Positions 23,550 to 32,723 are shown, counted from the first letter of the stretch. The stretch: 64,000 bases of DNA from a virus (IMGVR_UViG_3300023179_000027:62001-126000); one strand, 5' to 3'. Numbers and translations: made by a program. Notes: a model not told the origin generated them from the sequence alone.

Positions 23550-24104
23550 ATGAGGAACTACATCCAGTTATTAGAACAAAAATCTAAACCCCAAGACATA
23601 GAAATTATTCCACTTAACTTCACATATCGTGAAGTTAATCCTGTTCTATCCAAAGAAACCCTTGATTTACACTATGGAAAGCTAGCCCACGGCTATGCAG
23701 AGCGATATAATAAAAAAGAAGGGGATATGGATTTCAATTATGCAGGGGTATTTTTACACAATATATTATTCACTCAGTATAGAGAAGTAAGAAATAATAA
23801 TATACCTAACGGTCCAATGAAAGGGTTTATAGACAAATATTTTAAAAATTATGATAATATGCGTAATCAATTTGAGATAGAAGCTATGAAATTGCAAGGC
23901 AGCAATTGGATTTATTTGGCGTATAATGGTACTATAAAAACAATAAAAAATCATGAAGTAAGAGATGATATATTGTTGTTAATAGATTGGTGGGAACATG
24001 CTTTTTTAATAGATTATGGTAGTGATAAGAAAAAATATTTACGTGAGCAATGGAAGATAATTAATTGGAACGTTATAAATACCCGTTGGGGAAAAAGTTT
24101 ATAA
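23550..24104 (+). CDS. Fe/Mn superoxide dismutase-like protein with capsid-targeting-like leader
   Basis: 184 aa. All four metal ligands of Fe/Mn SOD are in place: H41 (LDLHYGK), H70 (GVFLHN), D146 and H150 (IDWWEHAFLIDY). The NW pair near the C-terminus (IINWNVINTRW) also matches. The enzyme would turn superoxide into peroxide and oxygen. Against the usual start of SOD, this protein has about 20 extra N-terminal residues beginning MRNYIQLLE|Q, with L-L-E at 7-9 like the prohead-protease site in T4 cargo proteins. Start lacks a Shine-Dalgarno. Confidence 0.8.
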   Translation: MRNYIQLLEQKSKPQDIEIIPLNFTYREVNPVLSKETLDLHYGKLAHGYAERYNKKEGDMDFNYAGVFLHNILFTQYREVRNNNIPNGPMKGFIDKYFKNYDNMRNQFEIEAMKLQGSNWIYLAYNGTIKTIKNHEVRDDILLLIDWWEHAFLIDYGSDKKKYLREQWKIINWNVINTRWGKSL

Positions 24105-24107
24105 ATA
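24100..24107 (+). promoter_or_regulatory. T4-type late promoter TATAAATA
   Basis: Exact TATAAATA across the SOD stop codon, 27 nt before the TTG start of the mini-gene at 24135. Confidence 0.5.
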
Positions 24108-24134
24108 ATTATATTAAATGCTTCAGGAGCCAAT

Positions 24135-24257
24135 TTGAATCAAACAAATGCAAATACATTTACAGTAAAACCAATACGTGCAATTACTGATACTACAGGT
24201 TTTAAAGCGTTATATTATAATCCAACTACAGGGGAGATAGCTTATTACAATGTATGA
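24135..24257 (+). CDS. 40-aa fibre-type mini-protein, TTG start
   Basis: The frame runs in phase after the SOD stop. TTG 24135 is preceded by AGGAG at 24125-24129. It reads as [20 protein letters not shown] then [12 protein letters not shown], a motif seen at the C-termini of phage fibre/structural proteins. Either a real mini-gene or the surviving end of a degraded fibre gene. Its stop overlaps the start of the Fe-S carrier gene. Confidence 0.5.
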   Translation: MNQTNANTFTVKPIRAITDTTGFKALYYNPTTGEIAYYNV

Positions 24258-24588
24258 TATGTTAACAATTACAGAATCAGCAAGTAAAAAAATAGCTGAA
24301 GTTTTACAAGAGGAATCTACTGACAACAAATTAAAAGTAAGAGTGTTTGTTCAAGGTGGAGGTTGCAGTGGAATGGAATATGGATTTACATTTGACGAAG
24401 ATCAAAATGATGATGATTTTTTGATTAAAACAGGAGATACAAGCATATTAGTAGATAGTATGTCGGCACAATACTTACAAGGTTCAGAAATTGATTATAT
24501 TGAGGATCTTAATGGGAGTCAATTTAAAATTAAAAATCCAAATGCACAAACGACATGTGGATGTGGTAGTTCATTTAGCCCTTATTAA
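24250..24588 (+). CDS. A-type iron-sulfur carrier (IscA/ErpA-like)
   Basis: 112 aa. Three conserved cysteines in the family order: [11 protein letters not shown], then CGCGSSF near the C-terminus. Such proteins deliver Fe-S clusters to apo-enzymes. ATG 24250 or 24259 could be the start. It lies among late structural genes beside the SOD-like gene. Candidate clients here are QueE and host respiratory or biosynthetic enzymes. Confidence 0.88.
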   Translation: MYDMLTITESASKKIAEVLQEESTDNKLKVRVFVQGGGCSGMEYGFTFDEDQNDDDFLIKTGDTSILVDSMSAQYLQGSEIDYIEDLNGSQFKIKNPNAQTTCGCGSSFSPY

Positions 24589-24591
24589 AGA

Positions 24592-24597
24592 TAAATA
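24592..24597 (+). promoter_or_regulatory. TAAATA late-type motif before first fibre gene
   Basis: GATAAATA with TAAATA at 24592-24597, 15 nt before the ATG at 24613. Confidence 0.4.
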
Positions 24598-24612
24598 AAC
24601 TAGAGATTAAAA

Positions 24613-26013
24613 ATGGCTATTGAAGATCAACAAACAATACTTATAGGATTACCTAATGAATCATTAGGTAGTGATAGTCTTTTTACGGCATTCACAAAAA
24701 TCAATACAAATTTTAGTATTTTATTTTCATGTGCAAGTCCATACAATAACTTTATTGCCGGTAATGGTATAAGTATTTCTTCAAATGCAAACGCAGGCAA
24801 TATTACAATAACAAATACAGGTATTACCTCATTGGTAGCTGGTACAAACATTATTTTAAATCAATCAAATGGTGTTGTTACTATATCAACTACGAGTGGG
24901 AACGGAGGTGGAGGGACTGTTACTAGTGTTGGATTAATTGCAGGAAGTGCAAATAGACTTACAGTTACAGGATCACCGATTACAAGTAACGGTAATATGA
25001 TTGTTGATTTAGCAGTTTCTGGTGCCAATCAAGGTACATATAATAATCCTACCATTACAATAGATAGCTATGGTAGAGTTACAAATATTGCTAATGGAAA
25101 TTTACAAGGAACAGTAACAAGTATCGGATTATCTCCTGGATCAGGAATAGGAATAACAGGCGGACCAATTACTTCTAATGGTATAATAACAGTTACTAAT
25201 ACAGGGGTGACACGTTTAAATGCAGGTGTAGGTATAACATTAAATAGTAGCAATGGTAATGTTACAATTAGTGCACCTACTACAGGAGGCACTGTAACTA
25301 GTATAGGAATTTCAAGTAATACTTTAGCAATAACAAATAGTCCTGTAGCTACTAATGGAGTGATTAATATTGAATTACCATCGTTTATTCCTGGAACATT
25401 GACAACTGCTGCACAGCAAAATATTACAAGCGTTGGTACACTAATTTCGTTGGCAGTTACAGGTAATGCTACAGTAGGTAACTTAATTGGTAATATAGCT
25501 AATGGTAATAGTAATATAACTATAATTTCAAACGGTAATATTAACATAAGTTCAGTAGGTAATGCAAATATAGTTACAGTGACAGGTACAGGAGTAAATG
25601 TCACAGGAACATTAAATACAACAGGAAATGCAAATCTAGGAAATTTAGGAGTTTCCTCAATAGTAGGAAACAATTTAAGTTTAACAAGTAATGCTAATAT
25701 ATCAGGGTCATTACAGCTTAATAGTAGCGAAGATTTAGCAAACGGAAGTGCAGCAAATTTAAGTGTTTTTGCAAGTTATTTTACTACGGTTGCAGCAGAA
25801 ACGGCTACTTTAGCAGATGGAACAATTGGACAATTTAAGAGTTTTATGATGGTAGAGGACGGCGGCGACATGGTTATAACTGTTGCGAATGCAGGTTGGA
25901 AAACAAGTGGAGCAGGTACAATTACATTTAGTTCACTGGGTGATAGTTGTTTACTTCAATATGTTTCAGGTAAATGGTTTTGTGTAGGCAATAATAACGT
26001 TGCTTTTGCTTAA
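24613..26013 (+). CDS. Repetitive tail-fibre-like protein
   Basis: 466 aa, rich in Gly, Asn, Thr, Ser. Repeated GTVTSIGLSPGSGIGITGGP / ITSNGxI blocks and NGNxxI-type turns suggest a beta-helical fibre shaft. The C-terminal 95 residues (from DLANGSAANLSVF) form a more complex head domain. First of four consecutive fibre genes; likely host recognition. Confidence 0.75.
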   Translation: MAIEDQQTILIGLPNESLGSDSLFTAFTKINTNFSILFSCASPYNNFIAGNGISISSNANAGNITITNTGITSLVAGTNIILNQSNGVVTISTTSGNGGGGTVTSVGLIAGSANRLTVTGSPITSNGNMIVDLAVSGANQGTYNNPTITIDSYGRVTNIANGNLQGTVTSIGLSPGSGIGITGGPITSNGIITVTNTGVTRLNAGVGITLNSSNGNVTISAPTTGGTVTSIGISSNTLAITNSPVATNGVINIELPSFIPGTLTTAAQQNITSVGTLISLAVTGNATVGNLIGNIANGNSNITIISNGNINISSVGNANIVTVTGTGVNVTGTLNTTGNANLGNLGVSSIVGNNLSLTSNANISGSLQLNSSEDLANGSAANLSVFASYFTTVAAETATLADGTIGQFKSFMMVEDGGDMVITVANAGWKTSGAGTITFSSLGDSCLLQYVSGKWFCVGNNNVAFA

Positions 26014-26030
26014 AATATAGGAAAAAATAA

Positions 26031-27389
26031 ATGACAACTAGTATCAAAATAACTTCTTTAACAAACATTGGTGGTAATATAGCATATACCACATTAGTTC
26101 CTGTAGTTAATATGACAGGAAGTCCAGAAACTCAAAAAGCTAATTTACAAATAGTAGGAAACTTAATCTTAAGCGGCGCAGGAGGAAGTTTTTTTCCACC
26201 AGCATCTCAATCCATAATTGCTTTAACTGTAGCTAACGCAAGCCAACCTAATATAACAAGTGTAGGAACATTAACTTCTTTGGCAGTATCAGGAAATATA
26301 ATTGCTGGTAACGCCAATTTAGGCAATTTGGTTGTTGCAAACTTTTTTCAAGGTAATGGAAACTTACTGACAAATATTAATTTTAGCAACGGAAACAGTA
26401 ATATTTTGATTCCTAGTGCAAATGGAAATGTTAACATTAGTGTAGCAGGGAATGCTAATGTATTAACTGTGACTGCAACAGGTACAAATATTTCAGGAAA
26501 TTTGACAACATCAGGTAATGTAAATGCAACATATTTTATAGGTGATGGTTCACAACTAACAGGTTTATTAAGTTTACAAGGTATACAAGGCACACAAGGA
26601 AGACAAGGTGTTCAGGGTACACAAGGACTACAAGGACTACAAGGACTACAAGGTTTACAAGGTGTACAAGGCACACAAGGTACACAAGGCATTCAAGGAA
26701 TTCAAGGTACACAAGGCCTACAAGGCCTACAAGGTTTACAAGGTGTACAAGGCACACAAGGAAGACAAGGTGTTCAAGGTACACAAGGTACACAAGGACT
26801 ACAAGGACTACAAGGCACACAAGGTTTCCAAGGCTTACAGGGCTTACAGGGTTTCCAAGGTCTGCAAGGAATATCAGGAGCCAGAGAATATAATGTAACT
26901 AATAGTGGATCAAGCTCTTATGTAATAGATGGAGACAATAACCCAACACTCAATTTGTTAAGAGGATTCACATATATATTTGATATAAATGCTACTGGAC
27001 ATCCCTTTTGGTTTATGTCAGTACCTGGCGGTTATAATGTTTTTAATATATATAATAATGGTGTTACAAACAATGGTGCAGATAATGGTGTAATTACATT
27101 TTCTGTGCCATTTAATGCGCCGAACGTTCTTTATTATACATGTCAATTTCATCCATCTATGGGTGGAAATATTAATATTACTAATGTGGGTCCTACAGGT
27201 ATACAAGGTCTACAAGGAGTACAAGGAGTTTCTGGAGTTACAGGAAACACAGTTCTGTGGGTCACTTCTCCCATATCAAATACTAGTCCTGGTACTACAG
27301 GAGAAGCTTCTTATGATGCAGGGGGCAATTTGTTTGTATGTGTATCTACAAATAATTGGGCAAAATTCACAGGTACTACAAGTTGGTAG
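26031..27389 (+). CDS. Collagen-like tail fibre with inserted cupredoxin-like domain
   Basis: 452 aa. Residues 1-180 are fibre-like and about 181-282 are collagen-like G-x-Q triplets ([10 protein letters not shown]). Residues 283-387 form a beta-sandwich-like domain with ATGHPFWF and [12 protein letters not shown], the His / Cys-x2-His-x2-Met pattern of type I copper sites. A short second collagen stretch and a C-terminal tip follow. The triplets lack the Pro of animal collagen; Q and T fill those positions. Host binding is inferred. Confidence 0.78.
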   Translation: MTTSIKITSLTNIGGNIAYTTLVPVVNMTGSPETQKANLQIVGNLILSGAGGSFFPPASQSIIALTVANASQPNITSVGTLTSLAVSGNIIAGNANLGNLVVANFFQGNGNLLTNINFSNGNSNILIPSANGNVNISVAGNANVLTVTATGTNISGNLTTSGNVNATYFIGDGSQLTGLLSLQGIQGTQGRQGVQGTQGLQGLQGLQGLQGVQGTQGTQGIQGIQGTQGLQGLQGLQGVQGTQGRQGVQGTQGTQGLQGLQGTQGFQGLQGLQGFQGLQGISGAREYNVTNSGSSSYVIDGDNNPTLNLLRGFTYIFDINATGHPFWFMSVPGGYNVFNIYNNGVTNNGADNGVITFSVPFNAPNVLYYTCQFHPSMGGNINITNVGPTGIQGLQGVQGVSGVTGNTVLWVTSPISNTSPGTTGEASYDAGGNLFVCVSTNNWAKFTGTTSW

Positions 27390-27418
27390 TATTTGTCCAA
27401 AAAAATTTGTAAAAGTAA

Positions 27419-27424
27419 TAAATA
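27419..27424 (+). promoter_or_regulatory. TAAATA late-type motif
   Basis: AATAAATA 28 nt before the ATG at 27452 with AAAAGG in between. Confidence 0.4.
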
Positions 27425-27451
27425 CATAATAGCTTAAAAGGAAAAATAAAA

Positions 27452-28585
27452 ATGGCTAATCCTACCATTGGATCACAGGATCCTGCTGCAAAAATAACTA
27501 ACAAGTTAACCGCAAATGCTGTTATTTTGCCACAAACTACAGCGATTCCGACAACTTCATCTACAAGTAATAATGTAACAGTAACTACCTCTGTCAATAA
27601 TGATACAGGAGATATTGTAACAGTTTATTCTACACCAGGAAGCATTGCCTTATCTTCGGTAGATCAAACAATAAATCAGTATAACACCGTTAGTTCAGGA
27701 GTGGCAAGTATTATAGCAGGGAATAACGTAAGTTTAATTTCTTCAGGATCAGGTGGAACCGGGACTGTTACAATTTCGGCTGTTGGAATACAAGGAATAG
27801 CAGGTGCACAAGGTATGTCAGGAAGTGCTGTAGGTCAAGGGCTACAAGGACCTCAAGGATTACAGGGTATATTAGGTACTCAAGGTACTCAAGGAATACA
27901 GGGTACTTTAGGTACTCAAGGATTACAAGGTACTTTAGGTACTCAAGGACTACAGGGTACTTTAGGTACTCAAGGTACTCAAGGAATACAGGGTACTTTA
28001 GGTACTCAAGGATTACAAGGTACTTTAGGTACTCAAGGACTACAGGGTACTTTAGGTACTCAAGGATTACAGGGATTACAGGGTTCACAAGGCGTACAGG
28101 GCGTAACAGGATCACAAGGACTTACTGGTAATCAAGGCACACAAGGCACACAAGGCACACAAGGCACACAAGGCGTAACAGGATCACAAGGACTTACTGG
28201 TAATCAAGGCACACAAGGCGTACAAGGCGTACAAGGCGTAACAGGATCACAAGGACTTACTGGTAATCAAGGCGTACAAGGCGTACAGGGCGTACTAGGA
28301 TCACAAGGTTTACAAGGAGTACAAGGAGTACAAGGAGTACAAGGCATACAAAGTGTGCAAGGACTACAGGGTTTGCAGGGTACTACAGGCCCTGTGTCTA
28401 GTGTTTTACCTACAACAACCACTACTGATTTAGGAAATTCTTTGGCAACAGTAAATACGACTGGAAAAGCATTAGGGAAAATGGTTTATAATACTTCCAC
28501 TAATCTTATTGTCGTTGCAGCGGGTTCAGGAGCTTTAGATAATTGGTATCCTTCGGATGGCGGTAGTGCAATTACACCTGCATAA
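27452..28585 (+). CDS. Collagen-like tail fibre protein
   Basis: 377 aa. The N-terminal about 110 residues ([17 protein letters not shown] ... [11 protein letters not shown] ... IIAGNNV) are clearly paralogous to the next gene. About 195 residues of G-x-x triplets follow, including a perfect 90-bp tandem duplication. The C-terminus ([20 protein letters not shown] then NWYPSDGG) is the likely receptor-facing tip. AAAAGG ribosome site. Confidence 0.78.
   Translation: MANPTIGSQDPAAKITNKLTANAVILPQTTAIPTTSSTSNNVTVTTSVNNDTGDIVTVYSTPGSIALSSVDQTINQYNTVSSGVASIIAGNNVSLISSGSGGTGTVTISAVGIQGIAGAQGMSGSAVGQGLQGPQGLQGILGTQGTQGIQGTLGTQGLQGTLGTQGLQGTLGTQGTQGIQGTLGTQGLQGTLGTQGLQGTLGTQGLQGLQGSQGVQGVTGSQGLTGNQGTQGTQGTQGTQGVTGSQGLTGNQGTQGVQGVQGVTGSQGLTGNQGVQGVQGVLGSQGLQGVQGVQGVQGIQSVQGLQGLQGTTGPVSSVLPTTTTTDLGNSLATVNTTGKALGKMVYNTSTNLIVVAAGSGALDNWYPSDGGSAITPA
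27875..28054 (+). repeat. Perfect 90-bp tandem duplication inside fibre gene
   Basis: Copy 1 at 27875-27964 and copy 2 at 27965-28054 are identical by direct reading (30 residues of GTQ/GLQ/GTL triplets each). Identity at the DNA level points to recent unequal recombination or slippage. Confidence 0.85.
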
Positions 28586-30597
28586 TGACTAATAAATTAG
28601 TTAATTCTTCAGATCCATCTGCTAGAAAAGTAATAACCTATCAGAATAGTTTGGATAATTCTATTTCTTATCCTGCATCCACTGCTACCGTAAAAACCAA
28701 TAACAGTTCAAATACAGTTGTAGTAACTACTTCTGTAAATAATAATTCTGGAGATGTTGTAACTGTATATTCTACGCAGGGTAATATAGTTGTAAGTAGT
28801 GTTGACCAAACCATTAATAACTTTACAAGTGTTGATTCAGGTGTTTCGCAAATATTAGCAGGTAATAATGTTATTGTTGATTCAACTTCAGGAAATGGTA
28901 CAGGCACTGTTACAATAAATGTTGATTTAATACAAGGCACTCAAGGAGTACAGGGACTTGCAGGTTCATTTAGCGGGCAGGGTATACAAGGGGTTCAGGG
29001 TACACAAAGCATACAGGGTATACAAGGAATGCAAGGAATTCCAGGATCATTTGCTGGACAGGGTATCCAAGGTCCTTTAGGACCACAAGGACTACAAGGA
29101 CAACAAGGACTACAAGGAATTCCAGGATCATTTGCTGGACAGGGTATCCAAGGAAATCAAGGTACACAAGGAACAACAGGTTCAAGTATACAAGGATTAC
29201 AAGGAACAACAGGTTTAGGCACACAAGGATTACAAGGAACAACAGGTTTAGGCACACAAGGATTACAAGGAACAACAGGTTTAGGCACACAAGGATTACA
29301 AGGAACAACAGGTTCAGGTACACAAGGATTACAAGGAACAACAGGTTCAGGTACACAAGGATTACAAGGAACAACAGGTTCAGGTACACAAGGATTACAA
29401 GGAACAACAGGTTCAGGTACACAAGGGTTACAAGGAACAACAGGTTTAGGCACACAAGGATTACAAGGAGTTCAGGGAACACAGGGAGTACAAGGAGTTC
29501 AAGGTGTGCATGGAACTAACGGTGCCCAAGGTACCGTTGGGTCACAAGGAGTACAAGGTGTACAAGGTAGACAAGGACTACAAGGATTACAAGGACTACA
29601 AGGACTTATCGCCTCACAAGGTACACAAGGTACACAAGGTACACAAGGTATAGGCTCACAAGGCATTCAAGGTATACAAGGCGTACAAGGAACACAGGGC
29701 ATACAGGGCATACAGGGCATACAGGGCATACAGAGTTTGCAAGGAATTCAAGGTTCACAGGGCATATCAGGTTTTTTTGCGGCACAAGGGGTACAAGGAT
29801 TACAGGGTGATTTAGGAATACAAGGAATACAAGGAATACCTGGTAGTTTTGCGGCGCAAGGAATTCAGGGCGTACAAGGGGTACAAGGGTCACAAGGTGT
29901 GCAAGGTCCGCAAAGTGTCCAAGGCACACAAGGCAGACAAGGAGTACAAGGTACACAAGGTACACAAGGACTACAAGGTTTACAAGGTGTACAAGGCACA
30001 CAAGGAAGACAAGGTGTTCAGGGTACACAAGGACTACAAGGACTACAAGGACTACAAGGACTACAAGGACTACAAGGACTACAAGGCACACAAGGAGTAC
30101 AAGGTTTAATAGGAATTCAAGGACTGACAGGAGTAGGAATTCAGGGGTCGACAGGATCACAAGGTACAGTAGGAACTGGCACACAAGGCACACAGGGCCC
30201 AATAGGTAGTGTAACGTTACCTATAGCCAATGGTACAAGCAATATTAATATTCTAAATAATGGACCTATTACATTTAGTTCCAATGCTGTAGGAAATGTA
30301 CTTGTAATTACTAATACTACAGCTAATCTTGATGGTTCTTTAAATATAACTGGGACTCTAAATGTACCTACTATTTCGACTTCCAGTGCAAATACAACGC
30401 CTACTATTTCTAGCGGCACAGTATTAGAACTAACAGCAGTAGAAAAGGTATTTATTACATCTAGTCCATTACAATTAGTTTCTTTGACTACAACTGAGCG
30501 AAATGCAATTACACCTGTAGCAGGTTATCTTATTTTTAATGAAACTACAGGTAATTTTCAAGGCTATAATGGAAGTTCTTGGGTAAATCTAGCATAA
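28585..30597 (+). CDS. Long collagen-like tail fibre protein
   Basis: 670 aa. The N-terminal about 110 residues match the preceding paralogue. About 440 residues of G-x-x triplets are interrupted by short [16 protein letters not shown] hinges. The C-terminal about 120 residues end in a tip ([19 protein letters not shown]). It starts at the final A of the previous stop codon (TAATG). Contains a seven-unit 33-bp repeat. Ends just before a terminator. Confidence 0.78.
   Translation: MTNKLVNSSDPSARKVITYQNSLDNSISYPASTATVKTNNSSNTVVVTTSVNNNSGDVVTVYSTQGNIVVSSVDQTINNFTSVDSGVSQILAGNNVIVDSTSGNGTGTVTINVDLIQGTQGVQGLAGSFSGQGIQGVQGTQSIQGIQGMQGIPGSFAGQGIQGPLGPQGLQGQQGLQGIPGSFAGQGIQGNQGTQGTTGSSIQGLQGTTGLGTQGLQGTTGLGTQGLQGTTGLGTQGLQGTTGSGTQGLQGTTGSGTQGLQGTTGSGTQGLQGTTGSGTQGLQGTTGLGTQGLQGVQGTQGVQGVQGVHGTNGAQGTVGSQGVQGVQGRQGLQGLQGLQGLIASQGTQGTQGTQGIGSQGIQGIQGVQGTQGIQGIQGIQGIQSLQGIQGSQGISGFFAAQGVQGLQGDLGIQGIQGIPGSFAAQGIQGVQGVQGSQGVQGPQSVQGTQGRQGVQGTQGTQGLQGLQGVQGTQGRQGVQGTQGLQGLQGLQGLQGLQGLQGTQGVQGLIGIQGLTGVGIQGSTGSQGTVGTGTQGTQGPIGSVTLPIANGTSNINILNNGPITFSSNAVGNVLVITNTTANLDGSLNITGTLNVPTISTSSANTTPTISSGTVLELTAVEKVFITSSPLQLVSLTTTERNAITPVAGYLIFNETTGNFQGYNGSSWVNLA
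29218..29448 (+). repeat. Seven 33-bp tandem repeats in fibre gene
   Basis: Seven units encoding [10 protein letters not shown] followed by L or S, differing by only a few bases, flanked by one diverged unit on each side. In frame, so copy-number change would lengthen or shorten the fibre shaft without frameshift. Confidence 0.9.
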
Positions 30598-30600
30598 AAA

Positions 30601-30620
30601 AAGGGCTCCAAAGAGCCCTT
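30601..30620. terminator. Bidirectional terminator between fibres and leftward genes
   Basis: AAGGGCTC (30601-30608), CAAA loop, GAGCCCTT (30613-30620). On the minus strand it is followed by a long T-run (A-run at 30596-30602 on plus), so it ends the leftward gene well and may also stop the fibre transcript. Confidence 0.85.
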
Positions 30621-30650
30621 AATTAAGTATAATTATTATTAGGAATTTAC

Positions 30651-31010
30651 TTATTCTTCCTTAATAGGGTTTACTGATTTTACAAATTTACCTCGAGCCC
30701 TTATTGCATCAACAGAAGGAGTGACCTTTGTTACTTTTACTTTTACTTCACTACTAGAAGCATTTAATCTATCCTCAATAGCATCTTGAATCGTTGCTTT
30801 GTCACTGGGATTGGAAAACTCATTCAAAGTTAGCATATGATTTAATGCTTCCAATTTAGTCATTGGGGTAGCAAGTTCAACAAACTCACAGCGTGTGGCT
30901 CCGCCTTTAGTGAATTGTTTAACTCTCCGAACTAAATCATCAGTAAAACGAACTTTTGCATTGCCATTGTGAACAGTGATACCAACTACTTTAAAAGTCT
31001 TATTAGACAT
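30651..31010 (-). CDS. Conserved phage hypothetical protein
   Basis: 119 aa. ATG 31010 is used because TGAGG lies just upstream; the longer frame runs into the promoter. PMTKLEALNHMLTL is a helix I associate with a marine phage family of unknown role. Transcribed from the early-type promoter at 31063-31091 and ended by the terminator at 30601. Confidence 0.7.
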   Translation of the reverse strand: MSNKTFKVVGITVHNGNAKVRFTDDLVRRVKQFTKGGATRCEFVELATPMTKLEALNHMLTLNEFSNPSDKATIQDAIEDRLNASSSEVKVKVTKVTPSVDAIRARGKFVKSVNPIKEE

Positions 31011-31062
31011 AATTACCTCATTAAAATTTAAGTTTATAAAAAAATCATTTACTACAAGCAAG

Positions 31063-31091
31063 ATTGTAATATAAGTGGTTAATTTTGTCAA
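31063..31091 (-). promoter_or_regulatory. Early-type promoter (minus strand)
   Basis: On the minus strand: TTGACA (31086-31091), 17-bp spacer, TACAAT (31063-31068). Confidence 0.82.
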
Positions 31092-31107
31092 CCATTAAAT
31101 TACCCAT

Positions 31108-31254
31108 TTAAAAGACTTGGCTAGGATATCCACATAAGTTGTCACCATACATTGCCAATAACATTTGATTTGCCTCATATGGATTATTAGCATTGACAGT
31201 AACACGCATAAAACTTCCTACACCAGTTCTTACATTAGCCCAATATGTATACAT
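31108..31254 (-). CDS. Small protein
   Basis: 48 aa read directly, ATG behind AAGGAGAAGTCA. Starts MYTYWANVRTGVGSFMRVTV and contains NPYEANQMLLAMYG. The strong ribosome site supports it. Function unknown. Confidence 0.65.
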   Translation of the reverse strand: MYTYWANVRTGVGSFMRVTVNANNPYEANQMLLAMYGDNLCGYPSQVF

Positions 31255-31270
31255 TGACTTCTCCTTAAAA

Positions 31271-31687
31271 TTACTCAGTTACAACGTAGGGTTTGTTCCA
31301 CTTACCTATGTTAATGTCAAAGTAGTAAGCGGTATCAAAATAATCAATTTGTGCATCACTACGGTCGTAGTAATCAGCTGCCTTAAGTGCATCAATAGCT
31401 TCAGCCAAGAAAGCCTTAGCATCGCCGTCATAATGATCCTGAAACCAATAAGGGTTTACATCACAATAACCTGAAGTGTTAGGTCGAAAACCATTTGATA
31501 CTTGATAATGACTATTACCACAAACACGATTGCTGTTGGCAATAAAGTCAATTGGGCCAGATTTAAGAGTCAAGCAAATTGCCAGATGATTACGGACACT
31601 TAGCGAACCCTTGATACCGTATTTTTTAAGTACTGGAGCAAGTGCAGTAGCGATTTTTGCTTTGCGAGCTTGATTCATGTATGCCAT
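31271..31687 (-). CDS. Conserved phage/bacterial hypothetical protein
   Basis: 138 aa from ATG 31687 behind GGAGAAACAA. MAYMNQARKAKIATALAPVL, then GIKGSLSVRNHLAICLTLKS and a C-terminal VNPYWFQDHYDGDAKAFLAE; a widespread family I know only as hypothetical. Own early-type promoter at 31722-31750. Confidence 0.75.
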   Translation of the reverse strand: MAYMNQARKAKIATALAPVLKKYGIKGSLSVRNHLAICLTLKSGPIDFIANSNRVCGNSHYQVSNGFRPNTSGYCDVNPYWFQDHYDGDAKAFLAEAIDALKAADYYDRSDAQIDYFDTAYYFDINIGKWNKPYVVTE

Positions 31688-31721
31688 TTGTTTCTCCGTT
31701 TGATCAGTTTCAATACTATGT

Positions 31722-31750
31722 ATTATAAACCCAAGTCCATTTATTGTCAA
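31722..31750 (-). promoter_or_regulatory. Early-type promoter (minus strand)
   Basis: Minus strand TTGACAATAAAT with TTGACA at 31745-31750, 17-bp spacer, TATAAT at 31722-31727. Confidence 0.88.
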
Positions 31751-31752
31751 CC

Positions 31753-31965
31753 TTAATCACCACGAAGTTGACGATGAACCTCAGCGTGATACAACATTCC
31801 TGTAGGATCCTGTCTTACATTATACATACTTGAAATGTATCCAAGTTCAGTACCATCCGAAATCTCTTTCGCAAGTTCCTCTTCAAGCAATTTTATACTT
31901 ACAGCAGTCCAATGCTCCTTCACACCAAAATCAGTCTTGCTAGTAGTAATTTTAACGACGGTCAT
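31753..31965 (-). CDS. Hypothetical small protein
   Basis: 70 aa, GGAATAAGT before the ATG. Short alpha/beta sequence ending RQLRGD. Sits between two early promoters in the leftward cluster. Confidence 0.6.
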   Translation of the reverse strand: MTVVKITTSKTDFGVKEHWTAVSIKLLEEELAKEISDGTELGYISSMYNVRQDPTGMLYHAEVHRQLRGD

Positions 31966-31974
31966 ACTTATTCC

Positions 31975-32319
31975 TTACTTAAGGGCTAAAGCTTGAAAAG
32001 ATTTAATAAAATCACGACCAACATCCAAACTTACATAGTCATAACCTTGCATCCCTTGCTCACTGTAGCCAACATCATCACCTGCTAGGCGAAGACTAAC
32101 CAAAAAGTGCTTAAGTTCATGCAAGAATAAGTTGTCGGTATATATAAGTCCGTCATTATCAACGTCCCAAGCATTAGTGTCAAAATAGACACGTAGTTCA
32201 CCAAAAGTGTCGTCCTCATTAACACAACCAATTTCAAGGCCTGTTACAGGAACATTTTTGGACATTTCTGACCAGTAACCAGAACCATTTGTACACAAAA
32301 CTTTTGAGACTAGTAACAT
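31975..32319 (-). CDS. Hypothetical early protein
   Basis: 114 aa. Preceded by a leader (CGGAGC ribosome site) almost identical to that of the gene at 14924, although the proteins are unrelated by eye. Acidic, Asp/Leu-rich. Function unknown. Confidence 0.65.
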   Translation of the reverse strand: MLLVSKVLCTNGSGYWSEMSKNVPVTGLEIGCVNEDDTFGELRVYFDTNAWDVDNDGLIYTDNLFLHELKHFLVSLRLAGDDVGYSEQGMQGYDYVSLDVGRDFIKSFQALALK

Positions 32320-32354
32320 TTTTTTTGCTCCGTTATTTAACTGTCAATAATGCT

Positions 32355-32383
32355 ATTATAGCACCAAGCCCATTTATTGTCAA
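32355..32383 (-). promoter_or_regulatory. Early-type promoter with duplicated leader (minus strand)
   Basis: Minus strand TTGACA (32378-32383), 17-bp spacer, TATAAT (32355-32360). The region 32319-32386 matches 14859-14924 with few changes, including TTATTGACAGTTAA in the transcribed leader. Confidence 0.88.
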
Positions 32384-32637
32384 GCCACAAACCGATCATA
32401 ATTGCGAATTGGGCTATATTTATGGGGACTATTTTTCTCAGTATATGATACTACAATTCCCTTTAAAGCAAGGGCAGTTGTAAGTGTTGCTAGATCCAAA
32501 TCTTCTTCAAGATATACAGTCTGACCTTTTTGGTAGCTAAAACCACTAATTTTGTCAAGAATTCCTAGTTCAATCAATACTTTACGCTTAACTGCACCCC
32601 AACCATGACCAGGATCTGAGTAAAATTTAATCTTCAT
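32380..32637 (-). CDS. Conserved small phage protein
   Basis: 85 aa. MKIKFYSDPGHGWGAVKRK is a start I associate with a family of small marine phage proteins of unknown role. Its stop lies on the -35 of the next promoter. Confidence 0.65.
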   Translation of the reverse strand: MKIKFYSDPGHGWGAVKRKVLIELGILDKISGFSYQKGQTVYLEEDLDLATLTTALALKGIVVSYTEKNSPHKYSPIRNYDRFVA

Positions 32638-32665
32638 TAAAGTTCCTTATTCTTACAATAACCAC

Positions 32666-32694
32666 AGTATAACAAAGAACCCAATTATTGTCAA
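32666..32694 (-). promoter_or_regulatory. Early-type promoter (minus strand)
   Basis: Minus strand TTGACA (32689-32694), 17-bp spacer, TATACT (32666-32671). Confidence 0.85.
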
Positions 32695-32704
32695 GTCATT
32701 AAAA

Positions 32705-32720
32705 AGCCCCTTTCGGGGCT
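32705..32720 (-). terminator. Intrinsic terminator (minus strand)
   Basis: AGCCCC / GGGGCT 6-bp stem with a 4-nt loop, followed on the minus strand by TTTTT. Directly after the stop of the gene at 32724. Confidence 0.85.
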
Positions 32721-32723
32721 AAA

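Noticed and set aside
29218-29448. Regular 33-bp repeats that might suggest a CRISPR array
   Set aside because: Units are contiguous, in frame and coding, with no variable spacers.
28970-30202. Long minus-strand open frames opposite the collagen-like fibre genes (Leu/Val-rich or Cys/Pro-rich repeats)
   Set aside because: They mirror the triplet repeat of the plus-strand gene, have no ribosome sites, and exist only because the repeat lacks stops in those frames.
32342-32347. Extra minus-strand TTGACA downstream of the promoter at 32355
   Set aside because: No -10 at 16-18 bp; it is part of the duplicated leader, also present at about 14898 on plus.
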